Positions 40,807 to 48,466 of a DNA stretch of 64,000 bases are shown here, piece by piece. This DNA comes from a virus. Both the position numbers and the translations under genes were made by a program. Below the pieces are notes generated by a model. That model was not told where the DNA came from. It saw nothing but the letters and a program-made list of their open reading frames with translations, and did no database searches. Position 1 is the first letter of the stretch, and each line of letters starts with the position of its first letter. The stretch is from IMG/VR virus record IMGVR_UViG_3300017527_000123, positions 16,566 through 80,565 of that record; one strand, 5' to 3'.

Positions 40807-42272
40807 TTCGAGAGTTGAAAAATGTCAGTGGTTCGGAGGTCACTATAAATGACCTTGGGATCAAGCTGGCAAACAATCAAGAGAAAGAGATTGAACAAGA
40901 TCAGTTGGGATCATATTTGGCAAGCACCGATTTGGAAACACTCATTGATGATGGTGACATTCAGGTTGGTGATGGAACAACCTTCTACACCAACGCCAAT
41001 GAAGGCCAGTGTTATTTTCGGACAATGTTTGGTGATGAGTTCTATCTCATTGATGGAAGTTCCCTTGACCAGTTTGCTCCTGTGATTGTCACCGATTCAT
41101 TGACAAGCAAAAAAGCAAGTAGCATGGCAATGAACATGCTCACCATCATGCGGGAATTATACAATGATCCAGGTGATCCACTTTATGATTCAGGCTTCAC
41201 TCCCATTCTTGGATCAACTGGTTGGGGTGAGGCTCAAGCTGACAGGATTTTGAATCTGGAAACAATTCACGGTGATCTTGGCTGGCACACTCAAATGATT
41301 GTTCAGGCAACCTACAAGAAGCCTAGTGACATTCTCTTCTATTATGGTTGGATGAACTCTTTCAATTCGGCTGTGAACAGTTGGAACAATGAATTGGTTG
41401 CTCATGACATGGCAAAATTCCAGCTTGTTGTTTTGGGTGATGGCATTCAGGAATCAAGTCATGGTGATTATGCCAACACACAGATCATCATTCCAAGAAT
41501 CCAAGCCCTGAACCCCAACACAAAAATTTTCGGATATGTCACAGTGAATCAAAGTCTTGCAAACTTTGAAGACAAGTGTGATGAATGGGAAACTCTTGGT
41601 GTTGATGGAATCTTCTTGGATGAGGCTGGCTATGATTACGGAACAACCACAACAAATGGAAGGGCGGCATTCAATACAAAGGTTGATTATGTTCATGCCT
41701 TGACGAATGCCAACCTCTGCTTTGCTAATTGCTGGAACATGGATCACATCATTGGAACGGAGAATGATGTTTCCTATCCAAACACCACCTGGAACCCAAG
41801 CCTTGTGGCTTCCAACCTCACATTCAATGATTGGTATTTGCTTGAAAGCCTTGCTGTGAACACCACAGCCTATTCTTCTGCTGGTGGATATGCAACCAAA
41901 GGGGAATGGGCGGCAAGGGGTTTGAAGGCCACAGGCCACAGAGGAACCTATGGAATCAATGTTGCTTCCGTTGGGATCATTGCCAACACTGATTCCGATG
42001 CCCAAGACCTTTTTGATTTCTGTTTTGCTTCTGCCTGCATGTGGTCTTTGGAAGCCAACGGAAGTTCTGACACAGCCTATGGAGCAAGTTCAGCAAAGGT
42101 TGATTTTCACACAAGGCCGGATGTTTCCCAGATGGGCCGGATATATAGTTGTTGCCCAACTGTTCAAGTTGATGTTGGTGACAATGATGTCTATTGGAGA
42201 TATGTGGATTTTGGAAGATTCAGTTTGGATTTTTCTGCGGCGGCTCAAGACAGTGACATTGAAAAATGGTAG
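40803..42272 (+). CDS. TIM-barrel glycosidase-like protein, candidate depolymerase
   Basis: 489 residues from ATG 40803 (GGAGG upstream). The N-terminal ~150 residues look like a virion-attachment domain. From about 175 on the sequence reads as a TIM barrel: DILFYYGWMNSFNSAV, FQLVVLGDGIQESSHGDYAN, NPNTKIFGYVTVNQ, LGVDGIFLDEAGYDYG and NANLCFANCWNMDHI. The strand ending GIFLDEAG matches the catalytic Asp/Glu strand of spherulin-4-like and GH114-type families. A polysaccharide-cutting tail or head spike is the likely role. Family membership is from recognition of pattern, not search. Confidence 0.7.
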   Translation: MIRELKNVSGSEVTINDLGIKLANNQEKEIEQDQLGSYLASTDLETLIDDGDIQVGDGTTFYTNANEGQCYFRTMFGDEFYLIDGSSLDQFAPVIVTDSLTSKKASSMAMNMLTIMRELYNDPGDPLYDSGFTPILGSTGWGEAQADRILNLETIHGDLGWHTQMIVQATYKKPSDILFYYGWMNSFNSAVNSWNNELVAHDMAKFQLVVLGDGIQESSHGDYANTQIIIPRIQALNPNTKIFGYVTVNQSLANFEDKCDEWETLGVDGIFLDEAGYDYGTTTTNGRAAFNTKVDYVHALTNANLCFANCWNMDHIIGTENDVSYPNTTWNPSLVASNLTFNDWYLLESLAVNTTAYSSAGGYATKGEWAARGLKATGHRGTYGINVASVGIIANTDSDAQDLFDFCFASACMWSLEANGSSDTAYGASSAKVDFHTRPDVSQMGRIYSCCPTVQVDVGDNDVYWRYVDFGRFSLDFSAAAQDSDIEKW

Positions 42273-42353
42273 AGGTCAAAAAATAAAAGATCATTAGCAA
42301 GAAGCAAGATCGGCAATGGTGCCAAAACATGATCAGTCAAAAGGAGAAGATCA

Positions 42354-42881
42354 ATGAGCAATGACAGGAGTGAGAAAGACAGGATGGTTCCCAGGAAAGA
42401 TCCAGCAGAGAAGGAAGGTGAGATGGTGCAAGAGGAATTGTTTCCCACTGATGAAAATACATTTCCCACTGATGAAGAAGTTCAGACTGATGGGAAGATC
42501 ACTCTTGGTGCTTTGAACATCATCACACCAACACTGACAAAGGTGTTCAATGCTTCCCTGCCGGTCAAGGATGCCTACAAGATTTCCAAGGCCATTGACC
42601 GGCTGAATGTGGAATTGAAAAAGGTTGAAGAACATCGGGTCAACCTTGTGAAGAAACATGGCAAAAAAGATGAGAACAAAAACATGACTGTGGTTCCTGA
42701 AAATATGGAAGCCTTCTCAAAGGAATTTCAAGAACTGATGAATATTGAGGTTGAAGATTTTCAGCCGGTTCCAATGTCCTTTGCAACTTTGGAGGATTCC
42801 AAGATTGAACTGACTCCAATTGAAGTGAACAATCTGATTGGCCTTGGCTTCCTTGAGGAGCCAATTTTTGAAGATGGATAG
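42354..42881 (+). CDS. Conserved-type phage protein of unknown function
   Basis: 175 residues with AAAGGAGA before the ATG. The core (LTKVFNASLPVKDAYKISKA then IDRLNVELKKVEEHRVNLVK) and MEAFSKEFQELMNIEVEDFQ follow the pattern of a small helical protein common in siphophages near tail or connector genes. The first 45 residues are acidic and disordered. A perfect palindrome follows its stop directly. Confidence 0.65.
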   Translation: MSNDRSEKDRMVPRKDPAEKEGEMVQEELFPTDENTFPTDEEVQTDGKITLGALNIITPTLTKVFNASLPVKDAYKISKAIDRLNVELKKVEEHRVNLVKKHGKKDENKNMTVVPENMEAFSKEFQELMNIEVEDFQPVPMSFATLEDSKIELTPIEVNNLIGLGFLEEPIFEDG

Positions 42882-42910
42882 TTTTCAAAATTTGCCGCAA
42901 ATTTTGAAAA
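42882..42910. repeat. 29-bp perfect palindrome, copy 4
   Basis: Arms TTTTCAAAATTTGC and GCAAATTTTGAAAA with central C. It begins on the base after the TAG stop. It is the same palindrome as at 5474, 21258 and 21312, here beside a rightward gene and with the central base inverted accordingly. Confidence 0.9.
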
Positions 42911-42944
42911 GCCCTGGCTGAAGATTGAAGAAGGGAAACAGACC

Positions 42945-43103
42945 ATGCCGAAAGTTCTTGATGACTGTGTGAAGAAGTTGAAAGCCAAGGGCCACAGCCA
43001 ATCTTCCGCCTTTGCCATCTGCTCAAAGCAGACCGGATTTGTCAAGGCCAAGGGCGGCAAATGGGTCAGGAAGGGCGGATCAGGAAGGAAGAAGGCAAAG
43101 TGA
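42945..43103 (+). CDS. 52-residue protein of a common phage small-protein type
   Basis: ATG 42945 to TGA 43103. The product begins MPKVLDDCVKKLKAKGHSQS and continues SAFAICSKQTGF, a pattern (KVLDDCVxKLxAxGxSxSxAxAIC) seen in many phages, with conserved Cys at positions 8 and 26. The C-terminus is Lys/Gly-rich. Function unknown. It is too short for many gene-length cut-offs but is well supported by this pattern. Confidence 0.75.
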   Translation: MPKVLDDCVKKLKAKGHSQSSAFAICSKQTGFVKAKGGKWVRKGGSGRKKAK

Positions 43104-43149
43104 ACCAGAAAACACCTCTGATTTTCCTGGCAGGCTTCAGAATCCTTGA

Positions 43150-43183
43150 TCTGACAGGGGTTCGGGGTCTTCCAGGTGTCAGA
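43150..43183 (+). other. Intergenic hairpin
   Basis: TCTGACA (43150-43156) pairs with TGTCAGA (43177-43183) across 20 nt in the 128-bp gap before the gene at 43232. CCTCTG and CAGAGG further out offer a competing pairing. No U-tract; processing or leader structure possible. Confidence 0.35.
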
Positions 43184-43231
43184 GGATAGGTTTCCAGGGG
43201 AACGGCTCAGAAACGATTTCAGGAGGTCAAA

Positions 43232-43441
43232 ATGGCAAAGAGTAAAACAACCAAGACAAAATCTATAACACCAACCGTTGATCAACGATGGATGGCGGAG
43301 TCAGATGCTCACACCCTGGCTGAAGCGGAGTCAATCAAGATGGACAAGGGGAGGTTGGGAAGGGCCAAGAAAGCGGCAGGGAAATTGGCAAAGGAAGCAG
43401 AGAAGAGAACAAAGGCAATGAAAAAGATTATCAAGAAATGA
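43232..43441 (+). CDS. Small basic helical protein
   Basis: 69 residues with a strong AGGAGGT ribosome site. Lys-rich, with a C-terminal amphipathic basic helix (LGRAKKAAGKLAKEAEKRTK). The stop overlaps the next start (ATGA). DNA or membrane binding possible; unknown. Confidence 0.65.
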   Translation: MAKSKTTKTKSITPTVDQRWMAESDAHTLAEAESIKMDKGRLGRAKKAAGKLAKEAEKRTKAMKKIIKK

Positions 43442-43650
43442 TCTATTGGGTGAGGTTGGGGCGGCGATCACCAAGAAGCCTCTTGCCGGATTTGAATGTT
43501 CTGGTGATGACTGAGGAAATGTTGCTTGCCATTCTCCCCTGCCTTGAATTGGAAAACTCAAACTATATCGTTCAAGAAGTTGCAGAAGTATCAGAGGAGC
43601 AGACAATCAAGGATCTATTATTGAGGAGCAATCAAAATGGGCAACCCTAA
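43438..43650 (+). CDS. Small protein of unknown function
   Basis: 70 residues translated by coupling from the previous gene (ATGA overlap). It starts MIYWVRLGRRSPRSLLPDLN, followed by a hydrophobic helix (VMTEEMLLAILPCLEL) and an acidic tail. It overlaps the following gene by 14 bp. Support is the coupling and neighbours rather than any motif. Confidence 0.5.
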   Translation: MIYWVRLGRRSPRSLLPDLNVLVMTEEMLLAILPCLELENSNYIVQEVAEVSEEQTIKDLLLRSNQNGQP

Positions 43651-43882
43651 CAACACAAGCAATGTTCCGGCGTTGCGGAAGACCACTGACATTTGGTTCA
43701 TGGCATACCTTCAATCAAGAGGATATGATCTTTTGGATTTTGAAGTTTTGAATCCTGGCAAGTCAATCTTTCAGGTGAAAATATCGGAAGAGGATTGGAA
43801 GAAATACAAAATGGAATTTCATCAACATGAGGTGAACACCATTCGAAGGTTTGTAGAAGGGCTGAAGGATTTGAGCTTTTGA
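43637..43882 (+). CDS. DUF5659-like protein
   Basis: 81 residues (GAGGAG upstream). The pattern TTDIWFMAYLQSRGYDLLDF then GKSIFQVKISEEDWKKYKME is that of DUF5659: a short helix, a strand with YDL.D, a strand with F.V and a C-terminal helix. The family is small, phage- and mobile-element-associated and uncharacterised. Confidence 0.65.
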   Translation: MGNPNNTSNVPALRKTTDIWFMAYLQSRGYDLLDFEVLNPGKSIFQVKISEEDWKKYKMEFHQHEVNTIRRFVEGLKDLSF

Positions 43883-43912
43883 TTGGAGCAGAAATGAAAG
43901 GGCATCAAATAA

Positions 43913-44350
43913 ATGGATCAAACCACCCTTGGGATTTGGCTTGGGCCAATAATTACTCTGATAATCTTTGCCGTGGGTGTTTTGATTGGTTACGGAAAGT
44001 TGAGGGCAATTGTTGTGACCAAAGACGAATGCCGTGACAATCAAATGGGCTGTTCAGACAGAACCTTGTCTGAGATAAAGGATGACATTCAGGAAGTGAA
44101 GGATCTGGTGGTTGATCTACATGACAAGCAATCTATTCGGATCGAAGAGTTGGACAAGAAGAGGCATGACCTCAACAACAAATATCAGGAATTATTTTTG
44201 GGTGTTCAGATGCAGTTCACGGAAACACAAAAAGAGATTTCAGAATTGATTCAGAAAAACCAAATCAGTTTCACCAAGTTGCAAAAACAGGTCAGTGAAA
44301 TCAGTGGCTATGTGAAAGCAGTTGGAAAGAACGGAGGGAACTCTATTTGA
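43913..44350 (+). CDS. Membrane-anchored coiled-coil protein, holin/lysis-associated candidate
   Basis: 145 residues. A single N-terminal transmembrane helix (LGPIITLIIFAVGVLIGYGK, about 10-29) precedes a CRDNQMGC loop and about 100 residues of heptad-rich helix. It overlaps the endolysin gene start. Small one-span proteins with a cytoplasmic or periplasmic coiled coil often neighbour endolysins; a pinholin or spanin-like role is possible. Confidence 0.6.
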   Translation: MDQTTLGIWLGPIITLIIFAVGVLIGYGKLRAIVVTKDECRDNQMGCSDRTLSEIKDDIQEVKDLVVDLHDKQSIRIEELDKKRHDLNNKYQELFLGVQMQFTETQKEISELIQKNQISFTKLQKQVSEISGYVKAVGKNGGNSI

Positions 44351-44799
44351 AATCCTCAGACTTTGTTGGCTTTCAACCATACTTTTCAGCCCAAGAAGAT
44401 TGGGGTGATTTGGAAAGAGTCAATTGGTTGATTCCTTGGGCATGTTACCAGATCAGAACAGGTCTGATTGACATTGGGTTCAATTGGCCCATGCACATTC
44501 ATTGTGCCTTTGAACTTGGTGGTCATAGTGCAAATTCATATCACTATAAAGGGTTGGCGGTTGATTTCCATTTCAGCAAAACCTATTCCACATTGGTCAA
44601 TGAATATGTTGCTTTGGAAGCTGTTCTGAAAGAAATGAAGCTGGACAAGTTTGTTGGCCTGGGAGTCTATCCCTATTGGAACAGCAAAGGCTTTCATCTT
44701 GACTTGAGGGGTGTTGGCATTCGTTGGGTCAAGGTGCGGGAAAAATATGAATATGGAAATGAAATCAAAATCAAAAGATTGCTTTTCGAAAATAGTTAG
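44347..44799 (+). CDS. Endolysin, M15-type peptidase
   Basis: 150 residues from a TTG at 44347 that overlaps the previous stop. The zinc motif is GGHSANSYHYKGLAVDFHF, giving His-x6-Asp (His at about residue 66, Asp at 73), with the third ligand in GFHLDLRG (about 118). This is the D-Ala-D-Ala carboxypeptidase/L-Ala-D-Glu endopeptidase signature used by many phage lysins to cut peptidoglycan cross-bridges. There is no signal peptide, so release depends on a holin. The membrane protein gene directly upstream is the best candidate. Confidence 0.85.
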   Translation: MKSSDFVGFQPYFSAQEDWGDLERVNWLIPWACYQIRTGLIDIGFNWPMHIHCAFELGGHSANSYHYKGLAVDFHFSKTYSTLVNEYVALEAVLKEMKLDKFVGLGVYPYWNSKGFHLDLRGVGIRWVKVREKYEYGNEIKIKRLLFENS

Positions 44800-44811
44800 G
44801 AGGTTTTTAAT

Positions 44812-45312
44812 ATGGCTACATTGATTGTGGAAGATGGTTCTGGTGTGGCAGATGCCAACACATATATTGATGTGGCCTTTGCAAATACCTATTGCCAAGA
44901 TTTGAATTATACTTCTTGGACAATGCTGGCAGGATCGGCAAAGATTCAAGCCATCCTTCGGGGCATGAGTTATATTGAAGCCTTGAATTGGAAAGGTCAG
45001 AAGGCAGAGGAGGATCACAGCCTTGAATGGCCCAGGAAACAGGTGACAGATCGGAACGGCTATGTTCTTGACACTGACTACATTCCACCGAACCTGAAGA
45101 AGGCTTTGGCTGAAGCGGCATACAGGGAATCAAGTGAAGCTGGATCAACTCAACCGGATCTTGCTGGCCCAAGCAACATTCAAAGCATGAAGGCGGGTTC
45201 CTTGGCCCTGAGTTATTTTGACAGCAAGTCAGAGTCAGGAGCAATCTATTCAATCATTGAAGGTCTTCTGAAAGGTCTTCTGCTTGATGGTGCCAAATGC
45301 AGGAGAACATAA
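44812..45312 (+). CDS. Head-tail adaptor (DnaT-like family)
   Basis: 166 residues with a strong TAGGAGG site. The start MATLIVEDGSGVADANTYID and the block LRGMSYIEALNWKGQK, EWPRKQVTDRNGYVLDTDYI then PPNLKKALAEAAYRES are the signature of proteins labelled putative DnaT-like ssDNA-binding in databases. In siphophages they occupy the head-tail adaptor position. It is followed by three more connector genes, so an adaptor role is more likely than replication. Confidence 0.8.
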   Translation: MATLIVEDGSGVADANTYIDVAFANTYCQDLNYTSWTMLAGSAKIQAILRGMSYIEALNWKGQKAEEDHSLEWPRKQVTDRNGYVLDTDYIPPNLKKALAEAAYRESSEAGSTQPDLAGPSNIQSMKAGSLALSYFDSKSESGAIYSIIEGLLKGLLLDGAKCRRT

Positions 45313-45313
45313 A

Positions 45314-45703
45314 ATGAGCCTGAGAGCCAAGTTTGCCAAAGCCGCTGAAACCATCTTTGATGCCTTTGGGGATGTTGTTGAATCTGTCACATATACCAGC
45401 CTTGGTGTTCAAGAATACAATGCAACCAGTGGTGACATTGAAAGGGAAGACACCAACATCACCTGTGACATGGTGCGGGAAAAATTAGACTCTGAAAAAC
45501 TCCGTGCCTATGCCACTATGGACAGCGAAAGAAAAAAGGTGATGATGTATGAGTGGGTTCAAGGAATTTTCAGAGCAGAGCAACTTGGTGTGTCTCCGAA
45601 AAATGGAGACTATATCACCAGAGCAGATGGGGCGGTTTGGATGGTCATTGATTTCTTCACAGATCCAGCGGGAGCAACCTGGACAATTGTTTTTAGGAAA
45701 TAG
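45314..45703 (+). CDS. Head-tail connector (stopper-like)
   Basis: 129 residues from ATG 45314 (AGGAG upstream). Beta-rich with FDAFGDVVESVTYTSLGVQE and DGAVWMVIDFFTDPAGATWT near the end, the small SH3-like barrel pattern of stopper proteins. Identified mostly by position between adaptor and tail-completion genes. Confidence 0.7.
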   Translation: MSLRAKFAKAAETIFDAFGDVVESVTYTSLGVQEYNATSGDIEREDTNITCDMVREKLDSEKLRAYATMDSERKKVMMYEWVQGIFRAEQLGVSPKNGDYITRADGAVWMVIDFFTDPAGATWTIVFRK

Positions 45704-45706
45704 ATT

Positions 45707-46132
45707 ATGCCTGTGAATGTCAGAGGGATGGACAACACCATTGTGTTTCTCGAAAATTTCGAAAGCAGGATGGGTTCCTCTGTCTTCAATATAGTCACAA
45801 AGTTTGGAATGGATCTATATGGTTCAATTGTGAAGATGTCACCAGTGGGAGAAGTTCACGGTGGAAGGTTCAGAGGTGATTGGCAGTTTGACGTTTCTTC
45901 CTCCCCAAGGTCTTTGGTCATCTTCACCATCTTCAACCGGATGCCCTATGCAGGGCCGGTTTCATATGGTTCGGTTGTGGGAAAAGCACCCTGGCCTTCA
46001 GCAGGGCCAAGGACTGTGGAAAATGCTGGAAGGGTTTATTCAAGCCAAGCACCCTTTGGAGTTGTTGAGCCTGCTTTCAACTCTCTCCCAATTGACAAAT
46101 TGAGGAATGAGATTTTGAGAGCATTGACCTGA
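45707..46132 (+). CDS. Tail completion protein (HK97 gp10-like)
   Basis: 141 residues. VFNIVTKFGMDLYGSIVKMS then PVGEVHGGRFRGDWQFDVSS and NRMPYAGPVSYGSVVGKAPW carry the gp10-family features: a helix, T/SPVxxxxGxFRxxW, a strand pair and YAxxxxYG. The protein caps or joins the tail to the head. It starts 3 bp after the preceding gene. Confidence 0.85.
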   Translation: MPVNVRGMDNTIVFLENFESRMGSSVFNIVTKFGMDLYGSIVKMSPVGEVHGGRFRGDWQFDVSSSPRSLVIFTIFNRMPYAGPVSYGSVVGKAPWPSAGPRTVENAGRVYSSQAPFGVVEPAFNSLPIDKLRNEILRALT

Positions 46133-46156
46133 TAGATTTTAATGGAGAGGAAATAA

Positions 46157-46588
46157 ATGGAAAAGAGAACCGAAGGATTGACTGAAATATATGACAGACT
46201 CAAACCTCTATTTGTTTCCTATCCACTAACATTTCTTGACATCTCTCCTGACTTCAAGGTGGAAGCCATAAGTATTCCGGCTGTGATAATCATTGAGGGA
46301 ACGGATGAGATTCAGAAGAGAACCCAAAGAACATATTTGGGCTATCCTGCCAAGAGGCAGTTGGAGGTCATCATTGAGTGTTGGGACAACACTCTTGATG
46401 CAGTTCGATCCCTTTACCAAGAGGCACGGAGTGCCGTTCTCGCCAACTCAGGAATCTTGATTCCTGATGAGGTAATCATTAGGGAAGATAAGGTCATTGG
46501 CCCTTTCAATTTGGACATTCCGAACATCAAGGGGATGAGGATCATTTTCTTGATGACCTATGAGGATGCAGGGGTCAACACAAGTTAA
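46157..46588 (+). CDS. Tail terminator protein
   Basis: 143 residues, ribosome site GGAGAGGAA. YPAKRQLEVIIECWDNTLDA and IKGMRIIFLMTYEDAG give the alpha/beta pattern of siphophage tail terminators, which stop tube growth and bind the connector. Location just before the tail tube gene supports this. Confidence 0.75.
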   Translation: MEKRTEGLTEIYDRLKPLFVSYPLTFLDISPDFKVEAISIPAVIIIEGTDEIQKRTQRTYLGYPAKRQLEVIIECWDNTLDAVRSLYQEARSAVLANSGILIPDEVIIREDKVIGPFNLDIPNIKGMRIIFLMTYEDAGVNTS

Positions 46589-46619
46589 AAGTCACTGATT
46601 CATTATAAGGAGAATCAAT

Positions 46620-47630
46620 ATGCCTATTGCCGCAAACCCCGAAAACTATACCCTTGGAAGAGGTGTAGTTTATTTTGACAAAGAGGTCAGCGGAGCCTAT
46701 GAAGGGGAACGGGACATGGGGAATGCTCCCGCCTTTGCAGTTTCCCTTGCTGTGGAAAAGCTAGACCACTATTCTTCCAGATCAGGCTTGAGGGCAAAGG
46801 ACAAGATTGTTGTCACTGAGGTGACACCAACGATGACCTTCACCCTTGATGAAATCAACGTGGATAATGTGGCGTTGATGTTCATGGCAGAAACCACCGC
46901 TGTCACCCAAGTTGCCGCTGATGATCTTTCCGTTGTTCTTGCAACTGCCGTCACTGGCAATCGCTTTTTCAGCCTGGGAGATTATAAGGATGTTGGAATC
47001 TGGACTCTGGCCTATGACAGCGGAGTTGGCGGTGCGCCCACCATTGCTGAAGTTGTTTCAGGAGCAACCGGAGTTGGCACAGTGATTGGCTTCAATGGTG
47101 ATGCTGTTTCAGGTGTTCTCTTCATTGAAGTGACCACACCTGGCTTCATTGATGCTGAGAACATCACAGGAGATGGAACCTTTGATGCTGATGCCGTTGG
47201 AACTGAAACCTTCGACACCACTCAACTGTCTGTTCATGACACCGCAACACCCACAACAATGTATGCTGTGGATACTGACTACACTGTGGACTCTGCCACT
47301 GGCAGGATCTTCATTGTGGCTGGTGGTGGGATCGAAACGGCAGGGCTGTCAATCACCGTTTATTTCGGTGTGGCGGCGGCAAGCTATACCACAATCAATG
47401 CGTTCGAAGAGACTTCCATTGAAGGTCGGGTTCGGTTCGTACCTGACAACCCTGTTGGGAACAACATGGAACTTCTCTTCTGGCGGGTTGACCTCACTCC
47501 TGCGGGTGAAGTGGGCATGATTGCCGATGAGTGGCAGGTGTTGGAGTTCACTGGTGAGATTCTGAAGGATGAGACAAATCATCCAACAAGCCCTTATGGA
47601 AGGATCATCACTGACGACACCATTGCATAA
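46620..47630 (+). CDS. Major tail tube protein
   Basis: 336 residues, ribosome site AAGGAGA. The N-terminal tube fold shows ENYTLGRGVVYFDKE, KLDHYSSRSGLRAKDKIVVT and PTMTFTLDEINVDNVALMFM; the C-terminal portion GRVRFVPDNPVGNNMELLFW completes the barrel. The middle (about 95-255) is a large beta-rich, Gly/Thr/Ala-rich insertion, probably a domain displayed outside the tube. It comes directly before the chaperone genes, as expected. Confidence 0.88.
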   Translation: MPIAANPENYTLGRGVVYFDKEVSGAYEGERDMGNAPAFAVSLAVEKLDHYSSRSGLRAKDKIVVTEVTPTMTFTLDEINVDNVALMFMAETTAVTQVAADDLSVVLATAVTGNRFFSLGDYKDVGIWTLAYDSGVGGAPTIAEVVSGATGVGTVIGFNGDAVSGVLFIEVTTPGFIDAENITGDGTFDADAVGTETFDTTQLSVHDTATPTTMYAVDTDYTVDSATGRIFIVAGGGIETAGLSITVYFGVAAASYTTINAFEETSIEGRVRFVPDNPVGNNMELLFWRVDLTPAGEVGMIADEWQVLEFTGEILKDETNHPTSPYGRIITDDTIA

Positions 47631-47650
47631 ATAAACCCAGAACAAAGGTC

Positions 47651-47679
47651 AAGCCAGGAGGGGTTGTCCCTCCTGGCTT
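47651..47679 (+). terminator. Strong hairpin after the tail tube gene
   Basis: AAGCCAGGAGGG (47651-47662) pairs perfectly with CCCTCCTGGCTT (47668-47679), 5-nt loop, 20 bp after the tail tube stop. No U-tract follows, so it may be a weak terminator or an mRNA-stabilising stem that raises tail tube output over the downstream genes. Confidence 0.55.
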
Positions 47680-47697
47680 CAGGCCATTCGGACAAAC

Positions 47698-48201
47698 ATG
47701 GCAAAGAAAAAATCAAAGAGGGATCTGATGAGTCAAAACGGAAAGGTCAAGCTGTCAGAAGGAGATTGGGAACTGCTCCTTCCTTCAAAGTCGGTGACTC
47801 TGGGAGGAACAGTTGTGGACATCAAGCCATTGGGCTTGGAAGAGTTTGTGAAGGCGGTGACAAGAATCACAACAATACGGGAGGACTTTGCACAGGCGGG
47901 TGTCACTCTTGAAAATTTTAACACAGGTGAGGGCTTGACAAAATTTGCAACCATCTTGATTGAGAAACTTCCAGATGTTCTTTCCGATGCAACCAAACTT
48001 GAGGTCAATGACCTCAAGCGGCTTCCCCTAGCTTCAGCAGTTTGTCTTCTTGATGCGGTGCTGGAAGCTAACATTGAAAGCCAGGACGGTCTATTAAAAA
48101 ACTTCGAAGCCTTGGCGGGGAAGGTGAGCAGACTGATGGGGTCGATGTCGGAGACATCGCCCAACTCCTTGTCGAGGCCGGACACAACTGGCGAGATGTG
48201 A
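47698..48201 (+). CDS. Tail assembly chaperone, short form (gpG-like)
   Basis: 167 residues. VTLGGTVVDIKPLGLEEFVK and LEVNDLKRLPLASAVCLLDA are typical of gpG-type chaperones, which coat the tape measure before tube assembly. At codons AAA-AAC (48097-48102) lies the heptamer A AAA AAC, where part of the ribosomes should shift to -1 and make the long form. After the slip site the zero frame adds only 32 residues of Ser/Gly-rich sequence. The ribosome site is weak (CGGAC). Confidence 0.85.
   Translation: MAKKKSKRDLMSQNGKVKLSEGDWELLLPSKSVTLGGTVVDIKPLGLEEFVKAVTRITTIREDFAQAGVTLENFNTGEGLTKFATILIEKLPDVLSDATKLEVNDLKRLPLASAVCLLDAVLEANIESQDGLLKNFEALAGKVSRLMGSMSETSPNSLSRPDTTGEM
48096..48102 (+). promoter_or_regulatory. 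Programmed -1 ribosomal frameshift site
   Basis: Heptamer A AAA AAC in the correct phase of the zero frame (AAA at 48097, AAC at 48100). It is one of the strongest known -1 slippery sequences. Both frames around it are open, and the -1 frame continues through a chaperone T domain. Confidence 0.88.
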
Positions 48202-48455
48202 AAGAGTATTCACTTGGTGAGATAGGGGTCTTCATTCGGGTTGTTGTAGGGAACCGAACATCAAAGATGGTCAATGATGTCACCTTGCATTGGGTTGCTA
48301 ATAATGCGGATAAAAAATCTTTGCAGAAATTCATTGATGGTCAATACAGGGACAGCAACCTTCCGAAGCCCAAGCCTCAGACTCCACCTCCTGCACAAGT
48401 CCAAACTGATTGGAACAGATTGGCCCTGGCTTTCAAAAGTGGGGCTTTGAAATAG
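48102..48455 (+). CDS. Frameshifted extension of the tail assembly chaperone (gpGT-like)
   Basis: After a -1 shift at 48096-48102 the ribosome reads LRSLGGEGEQTDGVDVGDIA, QLLVEAGHNWRDVKEYSLGE and a C-terminal domain with Pro-rich tail (PKPKPQTPPPAQVQ), ending at 48455. The fused product would be 252 residues (135 from the zero frame plus 117). The segment upstream of GTG 48198 is fully open in this frame and shows the LVEAGHxxxDxxxYSLGEI motif of T domains. Independent initiation at GTG 48198 is therefore the less likely reading. Confidence 0.85.
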   Translation, partial: LRSLGGEGEQTDGVDVGDIAQLLVEAGHNWRDVKEYSLGEIGVFIRVVVGNRTSKMVNDVTLHWVANNADKKSLQKFIDGQYRDSNLPKPKPQTPPPAQVQTDWNRLALAFKSGALK

Positions 48456-48466
48456 GGTGAAAATTT

